Shown here: positions 40,586 through 48,845 of the stretch, piece after piece | Position numbering within the stretch: the stretch's first letter is position 1 | Layout of the letters: every line of letters begins with the position of its first letter | From: Xylophilus rhododendri | GTDB lineage: Bacteria; Pseudomonadota; Gammaproteobacteria; Burkholderiales; Burkholderiaceae_C | NCBI RefSeq assembly: GCF_009906855.1 | Contig: NZ_CP047650.1 | Span: 2,728,001 to 2,792,000, forward strand | Direction of reading: 5' to 3' | Length of the DNA: 64,000 bases | Position numbers and translations under genes: made by a program | The notes under the pieces: model-generated | What the model saw: the letters and a program-made list of their open reading frames with translations, nothing else | Databases searched by the model: none | Told to the model about the DNA's origin: nothing

Positions 40586-41902
40586 TCAGCCGAGGAAGGC
40601 GAGATTGGCGGCGGCAATCGCGCGGAAGTCCGCCGAGATGCGTTCGTCGGTAGCCGCCGCCCGCCAGAAGCTGCGGGCCAGGGCCAGCGCGGCCGGCCAC
40701 TGGTCCAGCGTGGCGCTGGTGGGCCGGGGCTGGCGGGCGGCGAAGTCCTGCGCCACCAGCTCGCCGCCGATCGGTGCGTACAGCATGGGCAGCATGTCGT
40801 AGGTGGGCGACAGGGCCCAGTCGTCGCGGTCCAGCAGCAGGGAGATGTTGCCGTAGTGCCGGTCGGTGTTGGCGATGAGCTGGCCGTAGGCCTCCAGCAG
40901 CCGCAGGTGTTCGGCGTCGCCGGGGCGCAGCAGGCCGCGCGCAGCCATGCGGGCCGCGGTGGCGGCCCAGTTGTCCATCTCGCCGATGTATTCGGCGTCG
41001 TAGGCCAGCAGGGAGACCATGCCGATGCGGCCTGCCCGCGTGCGGTCGAAACGCTCGGACTCCAGGAACACCCGGCCGCCGCCCATGCAGATCTGCGTGC
41101 GGGCGGCCGGCAGGCCGGCGCTGGCCAGGGTGTACAGCGCCAGGTGCTCGCAGACCAGCAGGTCACGCACCCGCTGGTCGACCGGCGTGGCGCCGGCCGG
41201 CGAGAACTTCACCAGCACATGGCGGTCCACCGAACGCACGCAGAACTTGGGCTGTTCGCCGCCGGCCGAGGAGCCGGGCAGGGTGCCGGACATGGCGCGT
41301 TCGGCCAGCGCGGGGTAATCGGCCGGCGAGTCGGCCCGGGCGGCGCGCGCGGCCAGGGTGTGGAAACGCTGGAAGGCCGGCTCGCCCACGATCAGGTTGC
41401 CGGGCAGGTCGTCGCCGAAGAGCACCAGGGCGCGCAGCACGTCGTCCTCGCTCCAGTGGCGCGGATCGTTGCCCAGGGCCAGTTCGGGATGGGCATTGGC
41501 GAAGGTGCGGCCCATGAAGCCCTGGGGCCGCATGTCGGCCAGGAACCAGGGCAGGCCGTCGTGGCGCTGGCTGACGCCGTCGGCCTCGTCCACCCAGGTG
41601 GCGCCGCCCTCCAGCGGCACGAGGCTGGCGAAGGGCGTGGCGGCGCCCTGCCCGTCGATGCGCACCACCGGCACCGCGTCGCCCACGCCGGGCACCCGGC
41701 GCGGCAGCACATAACGCTGGCTGCGCGCCGCACCCACCTTGCGCACCGTGCCGGCCTGCAGCAGCGGCGCCAGCGCGCGCGACACCGTTGGCTGGCTGGC
41801 GCCCAGCTGCTGCTGCAGTTCCGCGCTGGACAGCACGCCGCCCTGGCGGCGCAGGGCGGCTAGGATGTCGTTTGCCGTGCGGGGAGCGAGCTTGCTTGCC
41901 AT
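40586..41902 (-). CDS. yjjJ: HipA-like kinase with N-terminal winged helix, YjjJ/HipH type
   Basis: 438 residues, matching E. coli YjjJ (HipH) in size and plan. An N-terminal winged helix (residues 1-70, LSSAELQQQLGASQPTVSRA) stands in for a separate HipB and should bind DNA. It precedes a HipA kinase with SSAGGEQPKFCVR, the nucleotide-contact KFSP, catalytic LIANTDRHYGNISLLL and the metal-binding Asp of LSPTYDMLP. There is no antitoxin gene beside it. ATG at 41902. Upstream is an AT-rich region with a perfect palindrome, a likely self-operator. Whether it is toxic is unknown. Confidence 0.9.
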   Translation of the reverse strand: MASKLAPRTANDILAALRRQGGVLSSAELQQQLGASQPTVSRALAPLLQAGTVRKVGAARSQRYVLPRRVPGVGDAVPVVRIDGQGAATPFASLVPLEGGATWVDEADGVSQRHDGLPWFLADMRPQGFMGRTFANAHPELALGNDPRHWSEDDVLRALVLFGDDLPGNLIVGEPAFQRFHTLAARAARADSPADYPALAERAMSGTLPGSSAGGEQPKFCVRSVDRHVLVKFSPAGATPVDQRVRDLLVCEHLALYTLASAGLPAARTQICMGGGRVFLESERFDRTRAGRIGMVSLLAYDAEYIGEMDNWAATAARMAARGLLRPGDAEHLRLLEAYGQLIANTDRHYGNISLLLDRDDWALSPTYDMLPMLYAPIGGELVAQDFAARQPRPTSATLDQWPAALALARSFWRAAATDERISADFRAIAAANLAFLG

Positions 41903-41912
41903 GAATTGATTT

Positions 41913-41978
41913 ATGAATAGATAATTTTAGGAGAAATTTCTTTCATATCAATGATCTACCTTTATTCATGAATAGATA
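41913..41978. promoter_or_regulatory. Palindrome and repeats upstream of the YjjJ-like gene
   Basis: TATTCATGAATA (41963-41974) is a perfect 12-bp palindrome, and ATGAATAGATA is directly repeated at 41913-41923 and 41968-41978. The region is strongly AT-rich against its surroundings and lies just upstream of the kinase start. It probably holds the promoter and binding sites for the kinase's own winged helix. Confidence 0.42.
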
Positions 41979-42086
41979 CTGGATAGATCAGGCGTGGCAG
42001 TTGCGGGGACAGGCGAACGCCTTTGGCAGCCAGGCCATGCGCTTCGCGGGACAATCGCGGATTCCACCCTTTCCTGCTTCAGCAAA

Positions 42087-42563
42087 ATGAAAATCGCCAA
42101 AGACTCGGTCGTCACCCTCCGCTTCACCGTCACAGACGCCAAGGGCCAGGTGCTCGACAAGGGCAGCGAACCCATGGCCTATCTGCACGGCGGCTACGGC
42201 AACACCTTCCCCAAGATCGAGGAAGCGCTCGAAGGCCAGGAAACCGGCTTTTCCACCACTCTCTCCCTGGCCCCGGCCGATGCCTTCGGCGAGCGCGACG
42301 AATCCCTGGTGCGCACCATCCCCAAGAGCGAGTTCCCGCCCGGCGTGAAGGTCGGCGGCCAGCTGCGCGGCAGCAACGACGAAGGCGGCGAGCAGGTCTA
42401 CCGCGTGGTCAAGATCAAGGGCCCCGAGGTGCTGCTCGACGGCAACCATGCGCTGGCCGGCCAGGCCCTGCGTTTCGGCCTGAAGGTCGAAGGCGTGCGC
42501 GCCGCCACGGCCGAGGAACTGGCCCACGGCCACGTGCACGGCGAGCACGGCCACCAGCACTGA
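42087..42563 (+). CDS. slyD: FKBP-type peptidyl-prolyl isomerase SlyD
   Basis: 158 residues. ATG at 42087 (MKIAKDSVVTLRFTV). The FKBP half shows LDKGSEPMAYLHGGYGN. The insert-in-flap chaperone domain follows (LAPADAFGERDESLVRTIPKSEF), and a His-rich tail ends the protein (HGHVHGEHGHQH). It catalyses prolyl isomerisation, acts as a folding chaperone and can bind nickel through the tail. The tail is shorter than in E. coli SlyD. The sui1 gene follows 7 bp downstream, probably cotranscribed. Confidence 0.95.
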   Translation: MKIAKDSVVTLRFTVTDAKGQVLDKGSEPMAYLHGGYGNTFPKIEEALEGQETGFSTTLSLAPADAFGERDESLVRTIPKSEFPPGVKVGGQLRGSNDEGGEQVYRVVKIKGPEVLLDGNHALAGQALRFGLKVEGVRAATAEELAHGHVHGEHGHQH

Positions 42564-42570
42564 TCGTTCG

Positions 42571-42921
42571 ATGGCGCTCGTCTATTCCACAGAAGCCGGT
42601 CGCGTCTGCCCCGATTGCCGCCAGCCGATGGCCGGCTGCACCTGCCGCCAGCAGGCCCAGGAGCAGGCCAGGCGCGGCGACGGCACCGTGCGCCTGGCCT
42701 ACGAGACCAAGGGCCGCGGCGGCAAGGGCGTGACCGTGCTGCGCGGGCTGGCGCTGGATCCCGAGGAGATCGCCAAACTCGGCAAGACCCTGCGCAGCGC
42801 CTGCGGTGCCGGCGGCGCGGTCAAGGACGGCGGCACGCTGGAGATCCAGGGCGACCACCGCGACACCGTCTCGCGCCTGCTGGAACAGCGCGGCATCGCT
42901 TTCAAACGCACAGGCGGCTGA
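42571..42921 (+). CDS. yciH: Sui1/YciH family translation initiation factor-like protein
   Basis: 116 residues, homologous to eukaryotic eIF1. The Sui1 core is clear: TKGRGGKGVTVLRGL, LDPEEIAKLGKTL, then GGTLEIQGDHRD and a C-terminal LLEQRGIAFKRTGG. It is thought to act on the 30S subunit to influence start selection, and it is not essential in E. coli. The N-terminus carries two Cys pairs (CPDC, CTC), which could form a small metal site. Located 7 bp after slyD. Confidence 0.95.
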   Translation: MALVYSTEAGRVCPDCRQPMAGCTCRQQAQEQARRGDGTVRLAYETKGRGGKGVTVLRGLALDPEEIAKLGKTLRSACGAGGAVKDGGTLEIQGDHRDTVSRLLEQRGIAFKRTGG

Positions 42922-43131
42922 GCGGCACCTGACCGAAAAGCGCATCCGCCACGCGCGCATGCCGCGCCCACTGGGGCAGGAATACGCCAGAAGCCGCCTG
43001 GCGGATTCAATGCGTTGCGCCCATGCCGCGCGCGGCCTTGGCGACGTCACGGGAATGCTGCAAATTGTTGCAATCCCCGTTAACGTCGGCGTTCGGCGCA
43101 ATCCGCGCCCTCCCCCCCCCGGACCCAAGCC

Positions 43132-44478
43132 ATGAAAAACCAGCGTGTCAAATCGCAGGGCGTACTGGGCAGCCTGCTGAACGCCGTTTCGATGCGTCGC
43201 CAGCTCGATGCGCTCTACCGCAACCAGGCGGTGATCGAATTCAGCCCCGAGGGCGTGATCCTCGCGGCCAACGGTGTTTTCGAGGAGACCATCGCTTATT
43301 CCGAGGCCTCGCTGAAGGGCCAGCACCACCGGCTGCTGGTGGATCCGGGCGAGGCGCAGTCGCGCGATTACGCACAATTCTGGGAGCGGCTGCGCTCCGG
43401 CGAGGCCTTCGTGGGCCGCTGCCGGCGCATCCGCGGCGACGGGCGCGACATCTGGCTGCAGGCCAACTACAGCCCGGTCGTCACCCGCAGCGGCAAGGTG
43501 ACGCGGGTCGTCAAGTACGCGATGGACATCACCGAGCAGGTGCTGCGCGAAGCCGAGGCGCAGAGCCAGCTGACCGCTGTCGGCCGCAGCCAGGCGGTGA
43601 TCGAGTTCGCGCTCGACGGCACCATCCTGCGCGCCAACCGCAACTTCCTCGACACCCTGGGTTATGCCGACGAGCGCGAGATCGTCGGCAAGCACCACCG
43701 CATCTTCGTGCTGCCCTCGGAGCGCAACTCCCTGACCTACACCCAGTTCTGGCACGAGCTGGCTTCCGGCCATTTCCACCAGGGCCAGTTCTGCCGCCAG
43801 GCGCGCGACGGCCGCGAGATCTGGATCGAGGCCAGCTACAACCCGGTGATGGACGAGACCGGCCGGCCCTTCAAGGTGGTGAAGTACGCCACCGACATCA
43901 CCGCCCGCTTCGAGGCCACCCGCACGCTGCAGGGCGCCTTCGAGCAGCTCACCGCGCTGGTGCAGCAGAGCGCCGAGAAGGCCGCCGAGGCGCACCGGCA
44001 GACGCAGGACGTGCTGTCCACCGCCGTCAGCGGCACCGCCGCCACCGAGCGTGCGGTGGAGGCCATGGGGGCGATCCGCCAGGATTCGCAACGCATCTCC
44101 GACATCGTCGGCCTGATCGACGGCATCGCCTTCCAGACCAATCTGCTGGCGCTCAATGCGGCGGTGGAAGCCGCGCGGGCCGGCGAGCAGGGCCGGGGTT
44201 TCGCGGTGGTGGCGGGCGAGGTGCGCACCCTGTCGCAGCGCAGCGCGGGGGCGGCGCACGAGATCAAGTCGCTGATCGCCGATTCCAGCCAGCGGGTGCG
44301 CGAGGGCGACAGCCATGTGCAGGAAACCGGCAAGGTGATGGCCGGCATCCGCAGCTCGGCCTCGCAGGTGTCGGACATCATGGGCGGCATCGCCGAGGCG
44401 GCGCAGACGCAGCACGCCCGCATGGGCGCGGTGCACCAGGCGATGTCGCTGCTGGAGGCGGCCGTCGTCCGCAACTGA
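43132..44478 (+). CDS. Soluble PAS-PAS methyl-accepting chemotaxis protein
   Basis: 448 residues with no membrane helix. Two PAS domains in tandem (about residues 28-140 and 150-265), each with the core QAVIEF and a closing VVKYAMDIT or VVKYATDIT, are followed by a short signalling domain. Its hairpin tip [20 protein letters not shown] is canonical. The layout resembles cytosolic redox or energy sensors such as BdlA and Aer-like receptors, where PAS pockets hold haem or flavin; the cofactor here is unknown. A run of nine C residues lies 11 nt before the ATG, in place of a ribosome binding site. Confidence 0.93.
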   Translation: MKNQRVKSQGVLGSLLNAVSMRRQLDALYRNQAVIEFSPEGVILAANGVFEETIAYSEASLKGQHHRLLVDPGEAQSRDYAQFWERLRSGEAFVGRCRRIRGDGRDIWLQANYSPVVTRSGKVTRVVKYAMDITEQVLREAEAQSQLTAVGRSQAVIEFALDGTILRANRNFLDTLGYADEREIVGKHHRIFVLPSERNSLTYTQFWHELASGHFHQGQFCRQARDGREIWIEASYNPVMDETGRPFKVVKYATDITARFEATRTLQGAFEQLTALVQQSAEKAAEAHRQTQDVLSTAVSGTAATERAVEAMGAIRQDSQRISDIVGLIDGIAFQTNLLALNAAVEAARAGEQGRGFAVVAGEVRTLSQRSAGAAHEIKSLIADSSQRVREGDSHVQETGKVMAGIRSSASQVSDIMGGIAEAAQTQHARMGAVHQAMSLLEAAVVRN

Positions 44479-44487
44479 GCGCCAGGC

Positions 44488-45231
44488 TCAGTAGGGCGCG
44501 CTCCAGCGCTGGCCGTGGCCGCGCAGCACCACCTGGTGCGGCGCGATGGATTCCAGGATCACGCCGGGGGCGGCCAGATCGCCCTCGTGCAGCACCTGGC
44601 CGTTGACGATCACCATGCGGTAGGCCGGATTGCTGGAGTAGCTGGCGCCGGAGACGCTGAGCTGCGGCAACTGCTGGCGGGCGGAGGCGGGCAGGTCCTG
44701 CAGTTGCGGCACCGGGGCTGGCGCTGCGCTTGCTGCAGGGGTCGGGGCTGGCGCCGGTGCCGCAACGGGGGCCGGCGTTGCGGTCGGCGCAGGCTTTGCG
44801 GCTGACGCGGCGGGCGCCGGGGGAGGCGGAGGCGCGAGCACATCGACCGGCTGCGCCTCCACCACCGGCGGCGGCACCGCAGGCGGGGGCGCGGGCGCAG
44901 GAACCGGCGCGGTCACCGCAGCGACGGGCGCCACCGGTGCAGGTGCCACAGGTGCCACAGGTGCGACAGGTGCGGCAGGCACGGCCGCCGCAGGCGCCGG
45001 CGGCACGGGCACGGCGGCCGGCGATGCACCGCCCGCCCGGCCCGTCCACCAGACACCGGCACCCACCGCCGCCAGCACGGCGACCAGGGCCACCGCGCCC
45101 GCCAGCGGCAGGCGCGAACGTTCTTCGGCGAGCGGCGCCACCGGCACGGCCTGCGGCGTATGCAGCCCCGGCACGGCGCCACGGCCGCGTTCGGCATCGG
45201 CGCGCCGCAGGGCATCGAGGATCAGGGACAT
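44488..45231 (-). CDS. gspB: GspB-like type II secretion assembly protein
   Basis: 247 residues. MSLILDALRRADAERGRG is the typical GspB/ExeB opening. One membrane helix lies at about 42-62, and a Pro/Ala/Val-rich periplasmic linker of some 110 residues follows. A C-terminal globular domain (LQDLPASARQQLPQLSVSGA, then GQVLHEGDLAAPGVILESI) closes it. GspB with GspA helps place the secretin ring in the peptidoglycan and outer membrane. It starts 6 bp after the ExeA-like gene, the usual order. No other type II secretion genes are in the window. Confidence 0.88.
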   Translation of the reverse strand: MSLILDALRRADAERGRGAVPGLHTPQAVPVAPLAEERSRLPLAGAVALVAVLAAVGAGVWWTGRAGGASPAAVPVPPAPAAAVPAAPVAPVAPVAPAPVAPVAAVTAPVPAPAPPPAVPPPVVEAQPVDVLAPPPPPAPAASAAKPAPTATPAPVAAPAPAPTPAASAAPAPVPQLQDLPASARQQLPQLSVSGASYSSNPAYRMVIVNGQVLHEGDLAAPGVILESIAPHQVVLRGHGQRWSAPY

Positions 45232-45237
45232 GGGATT

Positions 45238-46881
45238 TCAGTTTCCTTGCAGACGCGGCTCTTGCACGCCGCTGGCGCGGTTGAGCCGCATGGCGGTGAG
45301 CGGTCCGGCCATGCCGTCGGGCGGCAGGCCGTGGGCCAGCTGGAAGCGGGAGATGCGTTCGGCGCGCGGCATGGCCGCGGGCAGATCGGGCAGGGCCTGG
45401 GCCAGGCGGGCGTCGAGGGTCGTGCTGTCCTTGGCCGAGGCCCGCCACAGGGTCAGCAGCTCGCCGCGCCACCAGCGCGCCAGTTCGGCGGCGGTGACGC
45501 TGCGCGGCTGGCCGTCCAGTTCCAGGATCACGCCCCTGGCATCGAGCCCGCGCAGCAGCACATAGGCCTGGCGCCGGCTGCTGCCGACGCTGAAATGCAG
45601 GGTGAGCACGGCGGGCCTGTCGAGCTGGTGCAGCAGGTCCAGGCCGGCGCGGCTGGCGCGGAAGCAGCGCAGGTCGCGGGCGGCGAGCGTGTTGCAGTTC
45701 ACGGCGGCCGGCGGCAGGCCGGCATCCCAGGCGCCGGCCAGTTCGCGCAGGGCGGTGTCTTCGCTGCCGGCCAGGCCCGGCAGGACGGCGGCGAGGCGGA
45801 AATCGGAAGCCGGCGGCGCAGTGGCGGCATCGGGCGCCGCTGCGGTGGCAGCAGGCTCGGGAACGCCGGCCGCCGAGGTCGGCACCGCTTCGATCGCCGG
45901 CGCAGCGGCCGCCGCGGCCGGGCTCGCCGCCGCGACGGCATGGGGCCGGTTGGTCCACACCGCGAAAGCCGCCGCGCAGGCCAGGCCGGCGACCGCCACC
46001 ACGGTCGCCCCGGCACGCAGCATCCGCTGCCCGGCCGGACGTGCCGCACGCTGCGGCATGGCGCCGAAGACTTCGAGCGCCGCACGTCCGAGCATGCGGC
46101 GGTCCACGCTGCGCACGCCCGCCGAATAGGCGCCCAGCAGCGCCCGGTCGCACAGCAGGTTGATGCGGCGCGGCACACCGCCGGTCAGCTGGTGGATGCG
46201 GGCGAGCACCCGCCGGTCGAACGGCAGCGCGCCGCTCCAGCCGGCCACCGCGAGGCGGTGGCTCACATAGGCCTCGACCTCGGGCAGCGACAGCGCATCC
46301 AGATGGAAACGCGCCACCACCCGCTGCGCCAGCTGCTCCAGCTCGGGCCGCGCCAGCAGCTCGCGCAGCTCGGGCTGGCCGATCAGCACGATCTGCAGCA
46401 GCTTGCGTTCGGTGGTCTCCAGGTTGGTCAGCAGGCGCAGCTGCTCCAGCACGTCGATCGACAGGTTCTGCGCCTCGTCGATCACCAGCACCGTGTTGCG
46501 CCCGGCCGCGTGCGAGGCCAGCAGGAAGGCATTGAGCGGATCGATGCAGTCCTTGATCGTCTCGGCCGAGCCCGGCGCGGCCGGCGCGTGCGGCACCCCG
46601 AACTCGTCGTTGATGGTGCGCAGCAGCTCGATCGCGCTCTGCTTGGGGTTGTAGACGTAGGCGACCTGGCAGTGCTCGGGCATCTGCTCCAGGAAGCAGC
46701 GGCAGACCGTGGTCTTGCCGGTGCCGATCTCGCCGGTCAGCAGCACGAAGCCGCCGCTGGCGCCCAGGCCGTAGAGCAGATGGGCGAGCGCCTCGCGGTG
46801 GCGCTCGCTCATGAAGAGATAGCGCGGGTCCGGCGCGATGGAGAACGGCGCCTGCTGCAGGCCGAAGGCGGATGCGTACAT
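45238..46881 (-). CDS. gspA: ExeA/GspA-like AAA ATPase with peptidoglycan-binding domain
   Basis: 547 residues. ATG at 46881 (MYASAFGLQQAPFSIAPDPR). Walker A GEIGTGKTT lies at residues 50-58 and Walker B VLVIDEAQNL follows; the sensor region is LTGGVPRRINLLCDRAL. A membrane helix at about 280-297 leads to a periplasmic part ending in a peptidoglycan-binding fold (ISRFQLAHGLPPDGMAGPLT). ExeA-type proteins use ATP to remodel or anchor at the wall for secretin assembly. It is the middle gene of a three-gene operon, 5 bp after the membrane protein and 6 bp before gspB. Confidence 0.92.
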   Translation of the reverse strand: MYASAFGLQQAPFSIAPDPRYLFMSERHREALAHLLYGLGASGGFVLLTGEIGTGKTTVCRCFLEQMPEHCQVAYVYNPKQSAIELLRTINDEFGVPHAPAAPGSAETIKDCIDPLNAFLLASHAAGRNTVLVIDEAQNLSIDVLEQLRLLTNLETTERKLLQIVLIGQPELRELLARPELEQLAQRVVARFHLDALSLPEVEAYVSHRLAVAGWSGALPFDRRVLARIHQLTGGVPRRINLLCDRALLGAYSAGVRSVDRRMLGRAALEVFGAMPQRAARPAGQRMLRAGATVVAVAGLACAAAFAVWTNRPHAVAAASPAAAAAAPAIEAVPTSAAGVPEPAATAAAPDAATAPPASDFRLAAVLPGLAGSEDTALRELAGAWDAGLPPAAVNCNTLAARDLRCFRASRAGLDLLHQLDRPAVLTLHFSVGSSRRQAYVLLRGLDARGVILELDGQPRSVTAAELARWWRGELLTLWRASAKDSTTLDARLAQALPDLPAAMPRAERISRFQLAHGLPPDGMAGPLTAMRLNRASGVQEPRLQGN

Positions 46882-46886
46882 GGCGG

Positions 46887-47750
46887 CTAGCTCCGGGCGC
46901 GGGGCGCGATGGGTGAGATGGCCGCGCCCACCAGCAGTATCAGCAGCCGCCGCAGGCCCCACAGGAAGACCAGCGGAATCACCACCGTCTGCAGGATGAA
47001 CACGGCCAGCAGGCGCAGCAGGTGGTCGGCCGCGTGGGCGGCGATATCGCGGGCGCGGGCGGCGACTTCGGGCGCCTTGGCGGTCCAGGCGGCGGCTTCG
47101 GCGGGCAGGTCGCGCAGGGTCTTCATCCAGCGGCCGAACCAGCCGGTGTCGGCCTGCGGCGCGGCCGCCGGCGTGGGCTCCAGCAGGTCGGGCGCGCCGG
47201 CCGTGCCGCCCAGCGCGGCCTGCGCCTGGGTGTATTCGCCCGCCAGGAAAGCGCGGTAGACCAGTTCGTTGCCCGCCGCGATCACCGGCAGCCCGAAACG
47301 CAGCAGCAGCAAGCCCACCAGCAGCGGCGCCAGCCGGGCCGCCGCCGGGCGCCGCTGCCAGCGCAGCAGCGCCCAGGCCGCCACCACCAGGCTGAGCGCC
47401 AGCGACACCGACCAGTGCGACGCGATCGGCAGCAGCAGCCACTGCACACCGAAGGCCAGGCAGGCCGCCAGCATCAGCGTGGAGAACTGCTCGACCAGCT
47501 CGCTCACCGGCTGCAACGCCTGCCCCGGCGCCAGCACCACGCCGACCCCCGCCGGCTCCACCGCCACCTGCGTGCCCTGGGCCACCGCCAGCACCGCATG
47601 GATGGCGCGCGCGGTGGCATAGGTGGCGACGGCGCGGGTGAGCCCTTGCTCGGTATCGCGGCGGGCCGCCTGGTCGGGCGGAAACACCCAGGCCAGCAGC
47701 AGCACGGCCAGCAGGACGGTGGCAAGAAAGGCGGGACGTAGACGTTGCAT
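46887..47750 (-). CDS. Multi-span membrane protein of unknown function
   Basis: 287 residues with several hydrophobic segments: near residues 7-25, 90-108, 114-130, 143-162 and 245-275. A loop of about 70 residues precedes the last. It has no motif I recognise. It is first in the operon with gspA and gspB, 5 bp upstream of gspA, so a link to envelope or secretion assembly is plausible by position only. ATG at 47750 gives MQRLRPAFLATVLLAV. It is divergent from the DUF2076 gene. Confidence 0.75.
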   Translation of the reverse strand: MQRLRPAFLATVLLAVLLLAWVFPPDQAARRDTEQGLTRAVATYATARAIHAVLAVAQGTQVAVEPAGVGVVLAPGQALQPVSELVEQFSTLMLAACLAFGVQWLLLPIASHWSVSLALSLVVAAWALLRWQRRPAAARLAPLLVGLLLLRFGLPVIAAGNELVYRAFLAGEYTQAQAALGGTAGAPDLLEPTPAAAPQADTGWFGRWMKTLRDLPAEAAAWTAKAPEVAARARDIAAHAADHLLRLLAVFILQTVVIPLVFLWGLRRLLILLVGAAISPIAPRARS

Positions 47751-47902
47751 GCGCCAAGGATAAAGCGAGGCAGTGACAGCCGGTGCCGGGCGCGCCGCTT
47801 AGGCCGGGCTTAAACGCCCTGTCCGCGAAGCCGAAATACACACGCGCGGCCATTCGCGGGTTTATCGTGGCGTCCACGCTTTTCGACCGAAGGAGCCGAT
47901 TC

Positions 47903-48655
47903 ATGACCCCCCAAGAACACACATTGCTGGACACCTTCCTGGCCCGCCTGCAGGCCGCCGGCCCGGTGGCCAAGGACGCGGAGGCCGACGCGCTGATCCG
48001 CTCGCGCCTGGAAGGCCACCCCGACGCCGGCTACCTGCTGGTGCAGCGCTGCCTGCTGGTGGAGCGGGCGCTGGCCGAGGCCAACACCCAGATCGCCGCC
48101 CTGCGCCAGCAGGCGCAAGCCTCCGGCGGCGGCAGCTTCCTCGGCGGCGGCGTGCCGGAAGGCTTCGGCCGCCAGCCCTCGCAGGCCTACAACCCCGAGC
48201 CGCGCTGGGATGCCCGCCAGGACGCACCGCCGCCGCAGGCCCCGGTGCAGGCCCAGCCGCAGGGCTGGCGCGATCGCCTCTTCGGCGGCGGCGCCGCGCA
48301 GCAGGCGGCACCCGCTGCCGCCGGCCCGAGCTTCCTCGGCACCGCGGCCACCACAGCCGCCGGCGTGGCCGGCGGCATGTTCCTCTTCAACGGCATCGAG
48401 CACCTGCTCGGCGGCAACCACGGTGGCGGCCTGGGCAACAGCAACAGCCTTTTCGGCGCCAACGATGCGGGCTCGCTCGGCGGTCCGATGACGCAGAACA
48501 TCACGGAGAACGTGTTTCTGGAAGACGACCGCGCAGGCGGCGACAAGCGCCAGGGCTTTCTGGACGGAGACCTGGACGACAGCGGCGGCAACGCCGACAA
48601 CTGGGCCGACAACGATGCCGGCAACTACCCGGACGACGGCGACAACTTCATCTGA
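47903..48655 (+). CDS. DUF2076 family protein
   Basis: 250 residues. ATG at 47903 with a strong AGGAG ribosome binding site. The N-terminal helical domain (MTPQEHTLLDTFLARLQAAG, then AGYLLVQRCLLVERAL) is the DUF2076 signature. A Gln/Pro/Ala linker and a glycine-rich segment with a short hydrophobic stretch (GVAGGMFLFNGIEHLLGG) follow, and the tail is very acidic, rich in Asp, Gly and Asn. The family is periplasmic or envelope-associated with unknown function. It stands alone with its own terminator. Confidence 0.88.
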   Translation: MTPQEHTLLDTFLARLQAAGPVAKDAEADALIRSRLEGHPDAGYLLVQRCLLVERALAEANTQIAALRQQAQASGGGSFLGGGVPEGFGRQPSQAYNPEPRWDARQDAPPPQAPVQAQPQGWRDRLFGGGAAQQAAPAAAGPSFLGTAATTAAGVAGGMFLFNGIEHLLGGNHGGGLGNSNSLFGANDAGSLGGPMTQNITENVFLEDDRAGGDKRQGFLDGDLDDSGGNADNWADNDAGNYPDDGDNFI

Positions 48656-48681
48656 TCCTGTCGCCGACCGGTCGGCCCACC

Positions 48682-48714
48682 ATGCCCGCGAGGTTCCGCC
48701 TCGCGGGCATTTTT
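48682..48714 (+). terminator. Rho-independent terminator after the DUF2076 gene
   Basis: ATGCCCGCGAGG (48682-48693) and CCTCGCGGGCAT (48699-48710) form a perfect 12-bp stem with a 5-nt loop, followed by a T run. It begins 26 bp after the stop. Confidence 0.92.
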
Positions 48715-48733
48715 CTTGGGCTTCAACCCTCCG

Positions 48734-48773
48734 CCGTCATCCGGATTTCACGGCTTCGTCATCGTTCACAAAT
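48734..48773 (+). promoter_or_regulatory. Candidate Pho box upstream of phoX
   Basis: Four 7-bp units spaced by exactly 4 bp: CCGTCAT (48734), ATTTCAC (48745), TCGTCAT (48756) and CACAAAT (48767). The 11-bp period and similarity to CTGTCAT fit a PhoB site. It lies 72 bp before the PhoX start. An E. coli-like PhoB is assumed; no phoB gene is in the window. Confidence 0.6.
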
Positions 48774-48845
48774 ACGGTACATGCGCTTGAAGAACCGCAT
48801 ACAAAACAGCCGCGCATTCCTACCCACGTGAACGACGACGTATCC

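Noticed and set aside
44520..45220. Apparent tandem repeats in gspB
   Set aside because: These are codon-level repeats of a Pro/Ala/Val linker, common in periplasmic spacers, not a separate repeat element or CRISPR.
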